Origin: JBGPIT01 sp041485125
GTDB taxonomy: Bacteria > Desulfobacterota > Binatia > UTPRO1
NCBI GenBank assembly: GCA_041485125.1
Contig: JBGPIT010000003.1
Location: 1-46,221, forward strand
Direction of reading: 5' to 3'
Length of the DNA: 46,221 bases
Part shown: piece by piece, positions 18,310 to 25,669 of the stretch
How the letters are laid out: every line of letters begins with the position of its first letter
Position numbering within the stretch: the first letter of the stretch is position 1
The notes under the pieces: model-generated
Told to the model about the DNA's origin: nothing
Seen by the model: the letters and a program-made list of their open reading frames with translations, nothing else
The model's database searches: none
Program-made: the position numbers and the translations under genes

Positions 18310-19059
18310 GTGCACCGTCGTGCCCTCGAAGATCTCCTCGGGCGCGTCGAACGGGGCGAGACGACGGTTGCCTCGGCGGTCGACGAGCTGCGCGACTTTC
18401 CCTTCAGCGATCTCGACTTCGCCAAGCCCGACGTGCATCGCGCCCTCCGCACCGGGCATCCAGAGGTGATCTACGGCGCCGGCAAGGCGCCTGAGCAGAT
18501 CGTCGCGATCGCCGACTGCCTGGCGACGCACGGTCAGAACGTACTGGTCACCCGCCTCGATCCACCTGCCGCGGCGCAGGTCGTCACGCTCGCGCCGGAG
18601 TTCCGCTACCACCCCGAGGCGCGCATCGCGGTGCGCGAGGTCGCGCCCGTCGTCGTCTCCGGGAAGGGCGTCGTCCTGGTGATCTCCGCCGGCACCTCCG
18701 ACCAGCCCGTCGCGGAGGAGGCTGCGTGGACGGCCCAGCTCGCCGGCAACACGGTCGAGCGCCTCTACGACGTCGGTGTCGCCGGCATTCATCGCTTGCT
18801 CGGCAACCGCGCGCGGCTCGCGGCGGCGCGCGTGCTGATCGTGGTCGCGGGCATGGAGGGCGCGCTGCCGAGCGTCGTCGGCGGCCTCGTCGGCAAGCCC
18901 GTCGTCGCGGTGCCGACGAGCGTCGGCTACGGCGCGAGCTTCGGCGGCCTGGCGGCGCTGCTCGGGATGCTCAACAGCTGCGCCGCCGGCGTGACGGTCG
19001 TCAACATCGACAACGGCTTCGGCGCCGGCATCGCCGCCAGCCTGATGAACCACCTGTGA
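18310..19059 (+). CDS. larB: nickel-pincer cofactor biosynthesis protein LarB
   Basis: LarB (pyridinium-3,5-bisthiocarboxylic acid mononucleotide pathway) carboxylates nicotinic acid adenine dinucleotide and cleaves it, making the precursor of the nickel-pincer cofactor of lactate racemase and related enzymes. The 249-residue product has a short N-terminal helix-rich part and a C-terminal AIR-carboxylase-like domain (VISAGTSDQPVAEEA, VVVAGMEGALPSVVGGLVGKPVVAVPTSVGYG..., NIDNGFGAG). GTG at 18310 is chosen over TTG at 18274, which overlaps the upstream gene. No larA, larC or larE is adjacent, so cofactor use must rely on genes elsewhere. Confidence 0.88.
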   Translation: MHRRALEDLLGRVERGETTVASAVDELRDFPFSDLDFAKPDVHRALRTGHPEVIYGAGKAPEQIVAIADCLATHGQNVLVTRLDPPAAAQVVTLAPEFRYHPEARIAVREVAPVVVSGKGVVLVISAGTSDQPVAEEAAWTAQLAGNTVERLYDVGVAGIHRLLGNRARLAAARVLIVVAGMEGALPSVVGGLVGKPVVAVPTSVGYGASFGGLAALLGMLNSCAAGVTVVNIDNGFGAGIAASLMNHL

Positions 19060-19075
19060 TCGCGGCCCCGCGCGG

Positions 19076-20515
19076 ATGAGCCGCACACCGAAGAGTCCGA
19101 GCGCGCCGCGGCCGGCGCGCCCGACGGCGCGCACGCCGACGGCGCCGGCCGCACGGCGTCACCAGACCAAGCCGGCGAGCGCCGAGCTCACCAAGGGACG
19201 CGCGCGGCGTGTTCTCAAAGTCGGCGCGCTCACCACCTCGGTGGGCGGCAGCTACATCTGGCACGCGCTCAAGCGACCCTTCCAGTCGGAGGCGCGCACC
19301 GAGCGCGAGCTTCTCGCTACGCACGTGCGGAATGCGATCCGACTGGTGCAGCGCTCGACCGAGCTGAAGGGCGCGTTCATGAAGCTCACCCAGATGCTCA
19401 GCATGCGGAGCGACCTCTTGCCGCCCGCCGCGCTCCAGGTGTTGTCGACGGTGCAATCGTCGGTGCCGCCGATGAGCTACGCCGTGATCCGCTCGCAGCT
19501 CGCGCGCGAGCTCGGCGCGCCGCCCGAGGACCTCTTTGCGCATTTCGACACCGAGGCGTTCGCGGCGGCGTCGCTCGGCCAAGTCCATCGCGCCGTCTTG
19601 CCGACGGGCGAGGACGTGGTCGTGAAGATCCAATACCCGGGCGTCGACGACACCGTCGAGCAGGACCTGAAGAACGTGCGCGCCCTGCTCCAGATGCTGA
19701 TGCGGATCGGTCGCGACGTGATGCGGCAGAAGATCGACGTCGCCGAGATCACGGCGGAGCTCGAGGAGCGCCTGCGCGAAGAGCTCGACTACGTGAAAGA
19801 GGGGGCGAACCTGCGCCGCTTCGGCCAACTCTTCGCCGACGATCCGGAGGTCGTGATCCCTGAGCCGTATCCCGCCTTCTCGTCGCGCCGCGTCCTCACG
19901 ATGAGCGCGCTCGACGGCTATCCGTTGCAGGAGATCCTCGCGCCCGGTGTCGATCAGGAGCTCAAAGACTGGGTCGCGATCAAATACTTCCGGGTGCTGT
20001 GGCGGCAGATCTTCGAGTTCGGGCTGCTGCACACCGACCCGCATCCCGGCAACTATCTGATCACGCATCACCCGCGGCTCTGCATGCTCGATCTCGGGAG
20101 CGTGCGCGCCTTTCCGGAGACGATCCGCGCCGCGTACGTGGCGCTCGCCGACGCCGCCTTGCGCGGCGACGCCGCCGCCATGAGCGAGTCCTTCATCCGC
20201 CTCGGCTTCCTCGACGCCGACGACGATCCCACGCCGATGCTCCGCATCCTTCATCTCGTTCTCGAGCCCTTGCTCGAGGACCGTGTGCACGATCCGCGTG
20301 ACTACCAGGCGGTCGACCGTGCGATGGAGATCGCCCAGATCAGCTTCGAGCACCGCATCTTCAAAGCGCCGGGGCATCGCTTGTTCCTCACCCGTGCGCT
20401 CTACGGGCTCGAGTCCTACGTGCAGCAGTTCGGGACCGTGACCAACTGGCATCGAGTGTTTGCCGAGTGCGTGGCGCGCGCGGCGCGACCGCGCCAGCGT
20501 ACGGCGCGCCGGTAA
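19076..20515 (+). CDS. ABC1/AarF/UbiB family atypical kinase
   Basis: A 479-residue member of the UbiB/ADCK protein-kinase-like family, some of which support ubiquinone or isoprenoid lipid synthesis. A basic disordered N-tail (1-45) precedes the core: the family's KxGQ motif appears as KLTQ at 103-106, the Ala-rich loop AAASLGQVH at 163-171, the Lys VKIQYPG at 183-189, HTDPHPGN at 319-326 and LDLG (DFG equivalent) at 338-341. The Gly to Thr change in KxGQ is unusual. There is no evident membrane anchor at the C-terminus. It follows larB by 16 bp. Confidence 0.88.
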   Translation: MSRTPKSPSAPRPARPTARTPTAPAARRHQTKPASAELTKGRARRVLKVGALTTSVGGSYIWHALKRPFQSEARTERELLATHVRNAIRLVQRSTELKGAFMKLTQMLSMRSDLLPPAALQVLSTVQSSVPPMSYAVIRSQLARELGAPPEDLFAHFDTEAFAAASLGQVHRAVLPTGEDVVVKIQYPGVDDTVEQDLKNVRALLQMLMRIGRDVMRQKIDVAEITAELEERLREELDYVKEGANLRRFGQLFADDPEVVIPEPYPAFSSRRVLTMSALDGYPLQEILAPGVDQELKDWVAIKYFRVLWRQIFEFGLLHTDPHPGNYLITHHPRLCMLDLGSVRAFPETIRAAYVALADAALRGDAAAMSESFIRLGFLDADDDPTPMLRILHLVLEPLLEDRVHDPRDYQAVDRAMEIAQISFEHRIFKAPGHRLFLTRALYGLESYVQQFGTVTNWHRVFAECVARAARPRQRTARR

Positions 20516-20601
20516 CGCGCTCCGCCGCCGCTTCTCCCGCCGCTGTCGCCCTGGCAGGATCGGTGGTGTCTTTGGCCTTGCTGCCAACTGCCGGATCGAC
20601 G

Positions 20602-21696
20602 ATGCTCGTCGGCATGCGACAGCGTCCCCGCCGCCGGCTCCGTCTCGCGACGCCGACCGTCCCGCGCACGCGCGTCACGCCGACGCGGCGGATCGTGATG
20701 GTCGCGTTTCCCTCGGTGCAGATTCTCGACGTCGTCGGGCCGCTCGAGGTCTTCGCGATCGCGTCGCGGCATCTCCGCGGCGACGACTGTGGCTACGAGG
20801 TCGAGATCGTCGCGGCGAGCGCGGGACCGGTGACCGCGTCCTCGGGGCTCGAGCTGGTCGCGCGCCGCGCCTACCGCGACGTGCGGAGCGGCGTCGACAC
20901 GCTGCTCGTCGCCGGCGGCGAGGGCACGGCGCAGGCGATGGCGGACCAAGCGCTGCTCGCGTGGCTCCGCCGGATGGCGCCGCGGGTACGGCGCCTCGGA
21001 TCGGTGTGCACGGGCACCTTCATCCTCGCCGAGGCGGGGCTGCTGCGCGGCAAGCGCGTCACCACGCATTGGATGGGATGCCGGGCGCTCGCCGCGCGCT
21101 ACCCGGACCTCACGGTCGATCCGGATCCGATCTTCGTGCGCGACGGCGCGCTCTACACCTCGGCGGGCGTCACCGCCGGCATGGACCTGGCGCTGGCGCT
21201 CGTCGAGGAGGACCACGGTCGCGAGGTCGCGCTTCGCGTCGCACGCCAGCTCGTCCTCTTCTTGCGCCGTCCGGGTGGACAATCGCAGTTCAGCGCTCAG
21301 CTCGCGGTGCAGGCCGCCGACCGCGAGCCGATTCGAGAGCTGCAGGCGTGGATCCAGGATCACGTCGACGCCGATCTGTCGGTGCCGGCGCTGGCGGAGC
21401 GGACGGCGATGAGCCCGCGCAACTTCGCGCGGGTCTTCGCGCAGCAAGTCGGAATCACGCCGGCTCGGTTCGTCGAGAAGGTGCGGGTCGAGGCGGCGCG
21501 CCGGCGACTCGAGGAGTCGTCGCACGGGGTCGACGCGATCGCGGCGCAATGCGGCTTCGGTGGTGCGGAGTCGATGCGACGGGCGTTCCTGCGCACGTTG
21601 CGCGTCTCGCCGGGTGCGTATCGCAGCCGCTTCCGCGTGCTCGCCGACGATCACCCCCCGGCGCGCGATGCGATCGCAGAAAGGAAGACATCATGA
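20602..21696 (+). CDS. GlxA-type transcriptional regulator (DJ-1/PfpI domain + AraC HTH)
   Basis: An N-terminal DJ-1/PfpI domain (about 29-220; contains SVCTG with Cys136, KRVTTHW and GVTAGMDLALAL) is followed by a C-terminal AraC double helix-turn-helix (about 245-345; MSPRNFARVFAQQVGITPARFV and IAAQCGFGGAESMRRAF). This architecture typifies GlxA-like regulators. The 364-residue start at ATG 20602 is uncertain: the open frame extends upstream into the preceding kinase gene and no strong ribosome site marks a start. Its stop overlaps the next gene's start (ATGA), so it is co-translated with a free-standing DJ-1/PfpI enzyme, a plausible target or ligand partner. Confidence 0.85.
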   Translation: MLVGMRQRPRRRLRLATPTVPRTRVTPTRRIVMVAFPSVQILDVVGPLEVFAIASRHLRGDDCGYEVEIVAASAGPVTASSGLELVARRAYRDVRSGVDTLLVAGGEGTAQAMADQALLAWLRRMAPRVRRLGSVCTGTFILAEAGLLRGKRVTTHWMGCRALAARYPDLTVDPDPIFVRDGALYTSAGVTAGMDLALALVEEDHGREVALRVARQLVLFLRRPGGQSQFSAQLAVQAADREPIRELQAWIQDHVDADLSVPALAERTAMSPRNFARVFAQQVGITPARFVEKVRVEAARRRLEESSHGVDAIAAQCGFGGAESMRRAFLRTLRVSPGAYRSRFRVLADDHPPARDAIAERKTS

Positions 21697-22283
21697 CGAC
21701 GACTGGAATCCTGGTGTTCGACGATGCCGAGGAGCTCGACTTCGTGGGGCCGTGGGAGGTGCTCACCTTCGCGGCACAGATGAATCAGGAGGACTGCGTG
21801 GTCCTGATCGCCGAGCACGACCGGCCGGTACGTTGCGCGAAGGGCCTGCGCGTGCTCCCCGATCACACTTTCGCCGACGCCCCGGCGCTCGACGTCGTCT
21901 TGGTTCCGGGCGGGCAGGGCACCCGCCGCGAGGTCGACAACCCGGTGCTGATCGGCTGGATCCGGAGCGTCGCGCCCCACTGCCAGTGGGTGACGAGCGT
22001 CTGCACCGGCGCCTTGCTGCTGCACGAGGCGGGGGTCGCGAAAGGGAAGCGCATCACCACGCACTGGGCCTTCGTCGAGACGCTGCGCGGCCGCGGCGAC
22101 GCGACGGTGCTGGAGCGCGTCCGATACGTCCGCGACGGCAACGTCGTCACCGCGGCCGGCGTGTCGGCCGGGATCGACATGGCACTCTGGCTGGTCGGGC
22201 AGCTCCGCGGTCCCGACTTCGCACGGACGGTCCAACGAGGGATCGAGTACGACCCGGCGCCGCCCTACGCTGCCGAGGCTTGA
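21693..22283 (+). CDS. DJ-1/PfpI family protein (isonitrile hydratase-like)
   Basis: A 196-residue single-domain DJ-1/PfpI protein. The nucleophile elbow SVCTG carries Cys104, and Asp16 in ELDFVGPWEV matches the position of the acidic partner in isonitrile hydratase. The substrate-side GKRITTHW and GVSAGIDMAL motifs resemble those in the regulator upstream. It has the good ribosome site AAGGAAG. Family members include isonitrile hydratases, glyoxalases and deglycases, so the exact reaction is not fixed by sequence. Start ATG overlaps the regulator stop. Confidence 0.82.
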   Translation: MTTTGILVFDDAEELDFVGPWEVLTFAAQMNQEDCVVLIAEHDRPVRCAKGLRVLPDHTFADAPALDVVLVPGGQGTRREVDNPVLIGWIRSVAPHCQWVTSVCTGALLLHEAGVAKGKRITTHWAFVETLRGRGDATVLERVRYVRDGNVVTAAGVSAGIDMALWLVGQLRGPDFARTVQRGIEYDPAPPYAAEA

Positions 22284-22392
22284 CCGCGCGACTGCCGTCG
22301 ACGCCGACGCGCGAGCTGGCGAGAGGTCCGCGGCGTAGACCCGCCCCGGGCGGCGCGCGATCAGCGCGCCGAGCCGGCGGCAGGCTCCGGGG

Positions 22393-23208
22393 TCAGCGCG
22401 CCGCCGGCTTGGGGCTCGACGCGGCAGCGCTCGCGGCGGGCGGCGGCTCCCACGGAAGGGGCGTCGCGGCGGCGACGCTCGCCGGCGCGAGCAGCTCGGG
22501 TGGGATCGTCGCGTTCTGCGACCAGCGGAGGTGCAGCTTCAGCGTGGCGCTCTCGGGGTAGTTCTGGATCTCGATCGTCGTCGGCCACCACTTCTTCCCG
22601 ATCAGGACGTGGTCGCTGTCGAGGCGGAGCTTGACGAGGTTGTTGAGCGTCTTGGCGTAGAACTGCGTCCGCGACGGGACCTGTTTCTCCTTGTCGATCA
22701 GGTACGCGCGGTAGACGTACGCCGACTCGACGGCGGGATGCATGCCGACGAGGACGGTGTCCGTGCCCTCGTCGGTGATCTGCTGGGTCTTGAAGTCGTC
22801 GGCGATGAACCGGCTCAGGTCCTCGTAGGAGAGCCCGAGCGCGCCGATCGGGGCGCCGATCGGCACCGTCTCGGTCTTCGAGCCGACCTGCTGCATCACC
22901 TTGCGCTCGTTGCCGAGCACCAGCGCGCGCATGGCGGGGTCGCGGATCTGTAAATACCAGCGTGCCTCCTTGCCGGGCGCGAACACCGCGATCGCCTGGA
23001 GCTTGCGCGTCGTCCCTGCGACGTCGACCTCGCCGTCGATGTCGGCACGCATCGCCGTCTGCGGGGTGTTCATGTCCTGCATGGTGAGCAACAGCAGGCG
23101 GAGATTGCCGCCGTCGATCTCGGCCGCCCTCGCCGGCGCGGCAGAGGCGATCGCGAGGAGCACGATCCCGACCAGCCGGTACAGAGTGTTGCTCGAGTTG
23201 ATGATCAT
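22393..23208 (-). CDS. LolA-like periplasmic outer-membrane lipoprotein-sorting protein
   Basis: A 271-residue exported protein: signal peptide (IINSSNTLYRLVGIVLLAIA, cut near residue 28 after PARA) followed by a beta-rich domain resembling the LolA/RseB-type lipid-binding cone (AVFAPGKEARWYLQIRDP, LVLGNERKVMQQVG, LSYEDLSRFIADDF...). The Pro/Ala-rich C-terminal tail has no further domain. The ATG at 23208 is preceded by GGAGG five bases upstream, so the longer open frame to 23298 is rejected. Such proteins usually carry lipids or lipoproteins across the periplasm; assignment is to fold group only. Its own promoter is likely upstream at about 23334-23362. Confidence 0.62.
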   Translation of the reverse strand: MIINSSNTLYRLVGIVLLAIASAAPARAAEIDGGNLRLLLLTMQDMNTPQTAMRADIDGEVDVAGTTRKLQAIAVFAPGKEARWYLQIRDPAMRALVLGNERKVMQQVGSKTETVPIGAPIGALGLSYEDLSRFIADDFKTQQITDEGTDTVLVGMHPAVESAYVYRAYLIDKEKQVPSRTQFYAKTLNNLVKLRLDSDHVLIGKKWWPTTIEIQNYPESATLKLHLRWSQNATIPPELLAPASVAAATPLPWEPPPAASAAASSPKPAAR

Positions 23209-23333
23209 CCGACCTCCAGGGCACCGACCGCGAGCCACCCGCAACGCCGGCACGTTCGGTGCCTCGAACACGGCGCCATCGACGGGGTCGCGGCGCAAGG
23301 GAGCGGTTGCGAGTCGCGCGGAATGGGCGCGAC

Positions 23334-23362
23334 TGTATCTGAATGGGTTCGCGCCTTGTCAA
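23334..23362 (-). promoter_or_regulatory. candidate promoter for the LolA-like gene
   Basis: On the minus strand TTGACA (23357-23362) is followed after 17 bases by GATACA (23334-23339), a perfect -35 and a weak -10. It is about 125 bp before the ATG at 23208. The spacing is right, but with GC-rich flanks the -10 match is poor. Confidence 0.4.
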
Positions 23363-23653
23363 GGTAACGGCGTCCAGTTGGCGCGATCACGCCCTCGCAC
23401 GTCGTCGTCTACCGTACAGTGTCGCCGGCAAGAGGGCCGCACGACGTCCCACGCGACGGATGTTGGTCGGCGCAGCCGCGAGCACCGACGGCGATCGCCG
23501 GCACCTCGGGTAACGCGCCGCAGCGTCGGCAGAATTCAGTTTACAAAAGCAGCCGTCCTGGGTTACAAGCCGCCACGGCTGGACCCCGTCGTTGCCGGCT
23601 TTGCCCACGTGTCAGGCGCGACAATCTCCTCCAGCTAGGTGCCGGTTCCTCAT

Positions 23654-23659
23654 TACAAT
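23654..23659 (+). promoter_or_regulatory. candidate -10 element for the secreted cluster
   Basis: TACAAT matches the TATAAT consensus at five of six bases and would place a start site roughly 30 bp before the ATG at 23697, whose ribosome site GGGAGG is excellent. No matching -35 lies 16-18 bases upstream, so an activator could be needed or the start lies elsewhere. Confidence 0.35.
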
Positions 23660-23696
23660 CACAATCCGCGACTCGCTTGTCCACAGGGAGGATTCG

Positions 23697-25646
23697 ATGA
23701 AACGTCTCGTCGTCTCGACGATCGCCGCGACACTGCTCGCGCCCGCCGTTGCTCTCGCCGCCATCTCATGTCCTGACCGCGCGCCCGCGGCTATCGGCAC
23801 CTCGCTCGACCCCACGGTGGTGAAGTGCCAGCTCACGATCGCCAAGGTCACCTCGAAGTTCGTGCAGACGAAGCTGCAGACGATGGCCAAGTGCCATCTG
23901 AAGCAGCCCGCGGGTGCCTGTCCGATGCTCAAGGACACGCAGAAGATCGAGAAGGACGCGATCAAGGCCGCCGACGCGATCGCCAAGGACTGCGGCGCCG
24001 ATGCCGTTCAATCCGCCCTTCCCAGCTCGTACTCGAGCCTGACCGACGAGGGCGTGATCAGCAGCTGCACGCTGTCGCAGAACAACGCGACCGCCGGGGT
24101 CCTCGACGGCATCCTGCATGGCGTGTCGACGACGTTTCCGGGCCAGCCCAACACGCGCGCCAAGTGCGTGCAGACGATCAGCAAGGCCGGCACCAAGTAC
24201 GCGATCGCGGCTTTGGCGATCGTCAACAAGTGTCTCGCCAGCCAAATGAAAGACGGCACGCTGGGGAACCTGTCGCCGATCTGCGTCGGCTCGTACTCGG
24301 GCGGCGCGTTCGTCCCGCCGACCGATCCCGACGCCGCAGACGGCCTCGCGAAGCTCGCGACCAAGACCCAGGACTCGCTCGCCAAGGATTGCAGTCCCGG
24401 TGAGGGCGGGTTTGGCGCCGGCTTCATCCACTCGATCTTCGCCTGCCAGGGTCCCGTGACCGCCGCCGACGTCCAACAGTGTGTGATCTGCGGCGGCGAG
24501 GACGCGGTCATGAGCCTGGTGAGCGCGCAGCAAGGCGAAACCGGCACGTTCGTCGCCAATGGACCGGTGGGCGCTCTGCAAGCGGCCGTCGACGGCGCGG
24601 CGCCGAACACCAAGTTCCTGATCGGCTCGGGCACGTACGCCGAGCAGGTGCTGCTGCCGTACACGACCGACGGCCTGCAATTCGTCGGCTGCGGCGGCGC
24701 CACCAACAACCGCCCGAAGATCGTGCCCCCGTCGGGTCCCGGCCCGTTCGCGAACGGCTTCACGAACACCTGCACGTCCTTCGATCCGATCATCACGGAG
24801 GCCTGCATCGACGGCGTCGACAACCTGCTCTTCCAGAGCCTCGAGGTGGGGGCGTTCGACGAGAACGGCATCCGCGTGAACGGCTCGAACGGCGTCACCT
24901 TCCGCGACGTCATCGTCGACGGTGGGCTGAACTCGGAGTACGCGGTCTTCCCGGTCCACAGCAACAACGTTCTCGTCGAGACGACGAGCGTGAAGAACGT
25001 GAACGACGCCGGCATCTACGTCGGGCAATCGACGAACATCACGGTGCGTTTCAACCGGGTCGAGCACAACGTCGCCGGCATCGAGATCGAGAACTCGGAG
25101 TTCGCGAACGTCCACAACAATTTCAGCACCAACAACACCGGCGGCCTCCTCGTCTTCAAGCTGCCCGACCCGCCGGTCCAGGTCTCGCACGGCCACGTCA
25201 TCAGCCACAACGTCTCGATCACCAACAACACGACGAACTTCGGCGCCCCCGGCTCGACCGTCGGCGTCATTCCCGACGGGACGGGCTTCCTGGTCTTGTC
25301 GAACGACGACTCGGACTTCCGCTACAACATCGCGACCGGCAACAACTCGTTCGGCTTCGTCTTGATCGACCAAGACGGCGTGAACGCGCTCGCCGGGATG
25401 CCGGTCTTCTCCCCCACCAGCCCCGAGCAGGCGGTCACTGGCAACAAGGTCCGGTTCAACTACTTCCACACCAACGGCGGCGCACCCGACGACACGCCGC
25501 CCAACGACACTGCGGGGCTCTCCGGCGACATCGCGTTCTTCCTGAGCGACCAAAGTGGCGGCAACCACAACAACTGCTTCCTCGGCAACGACGTCGATCA
25601 GTTCGGGTTCCCGAATCTCGGCACCGACTCCGACTGCACTCCCTGA
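23697..25646 (+). CDS. secreted Cys-rich / right-handed beta-helix protein
   Basis: A 649-residue exported protein. Signal peptide 1-22 (ends ALAA), then two Cys/Lys-rich helical half-modules: the first with C44 and C66, the second with C157 and C179, each C-x21-C, followed by CVIC at 262-265. From about residue 290 the protein becomes a repetitive right-handed parallel beta-helix rich in Asn and Val (for example GIYVGQSTNITVRFNRVEHN, GIEIENSEFANVHNN), as in PbH1/NosD-like and carbohydrate-binding or pectate-lyase-like folds. No catalytic residues can be named. It has a strong ribosome site (GGGAGG) and starts a three-gene run with 23 bp to the next gene. The N-terminal module is shared with the next two proteins. 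Extracellular or periplasmic adhesion or polysaccharide binding is only an inference. Confidence 0.85.
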   Translation: MKRLVVSTIAATLLAPAVALAAISCPDRAPAAIGTSLDPTVVKCQLTIAKVTSKFVQTKLQTMAKCHLKQPAGACPMLKDTQKIEKDAIKAADAIAKDCGADAVQSALPSSYSSLTDEGVISSCTLSQNNATAGVLDGILHGVSTTFPGQPNTRAKCVQTISKAGTKYAIAALAIVNKCLASQMKDGTLGNLSPICVGSYSGGAFVPPTDPDAADGLAKLATKTQDSLAKDCSPGEGGFGAGFIHSIFACQGPVTAADVQQCVICGGEDAVMSLVSAQQGETGTFVANGPVGALQAAVDGAAPNTKFLIGSGTYAEQVLLPYTTDGLQFVGCGGATNNRPKIVPPSGPGPFANGFTNTCTSFDPIITEACIDGVDNLLFQSLEVGAFDENGIRVNGSNGVTFRDVIVDGGLNSEYAVFPVHSNNVLVETTSVKNVNDAGIYVGQSTNITVRFNRVEHNVAGIEIENSEFANVHNNFSTNNTGGLLVFKLPDPPVQVSHGHVISHNVSITNNTTNFGAPGSTVGVIPDGTGFLVLSNDDSDFRYNIATGNNSFGFVLIDQDGVNALAGMPVFSPTSPEQAVTGNKVRFNYFHTNGGAPDDTPPNDTAGLSGDIAFFLSDQSGGNHNNCFLGNDVDQFGFPNLGTDSDCTP

Positions 25647-25669
25647 CCGTCGGCCGAGGTGAGGACGCG

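Larger units (their letters stand above)
23209..23696. other. 488-bp divergent intergenic regulatory region
   Basis: No gene is seen. On the minus strand it contains a promoter candidate for the LolA-like gene; on the plus strand a -10 candidate for the secreted cluster. It also holds the perfect 12-bp palindrome CGGCGATCGCCG (23489-23500) and a 7-bp stem hairpin (CAGCCGT with ACGGCTG, around 23551-23582). I looked for a c-di-GMP or cobalamin riboswitch and saw none that fits. Confidence 0.5.

Noticed and set aside
23209..23696. c-di-GMP or cobalamin riboswitch before the secreted cluster
   Set aside because: The hairpin and ACAAGCC-like bases were checked against the GEMM and B12 box patterns and do not fit.
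24479..25669. Upstream extension of the pentaheme cytochrome frame
   Set aside because: It is out of frame with, and lies over, the beta-helix gene. The signal peptide and ribosome site mark ATG 25670.
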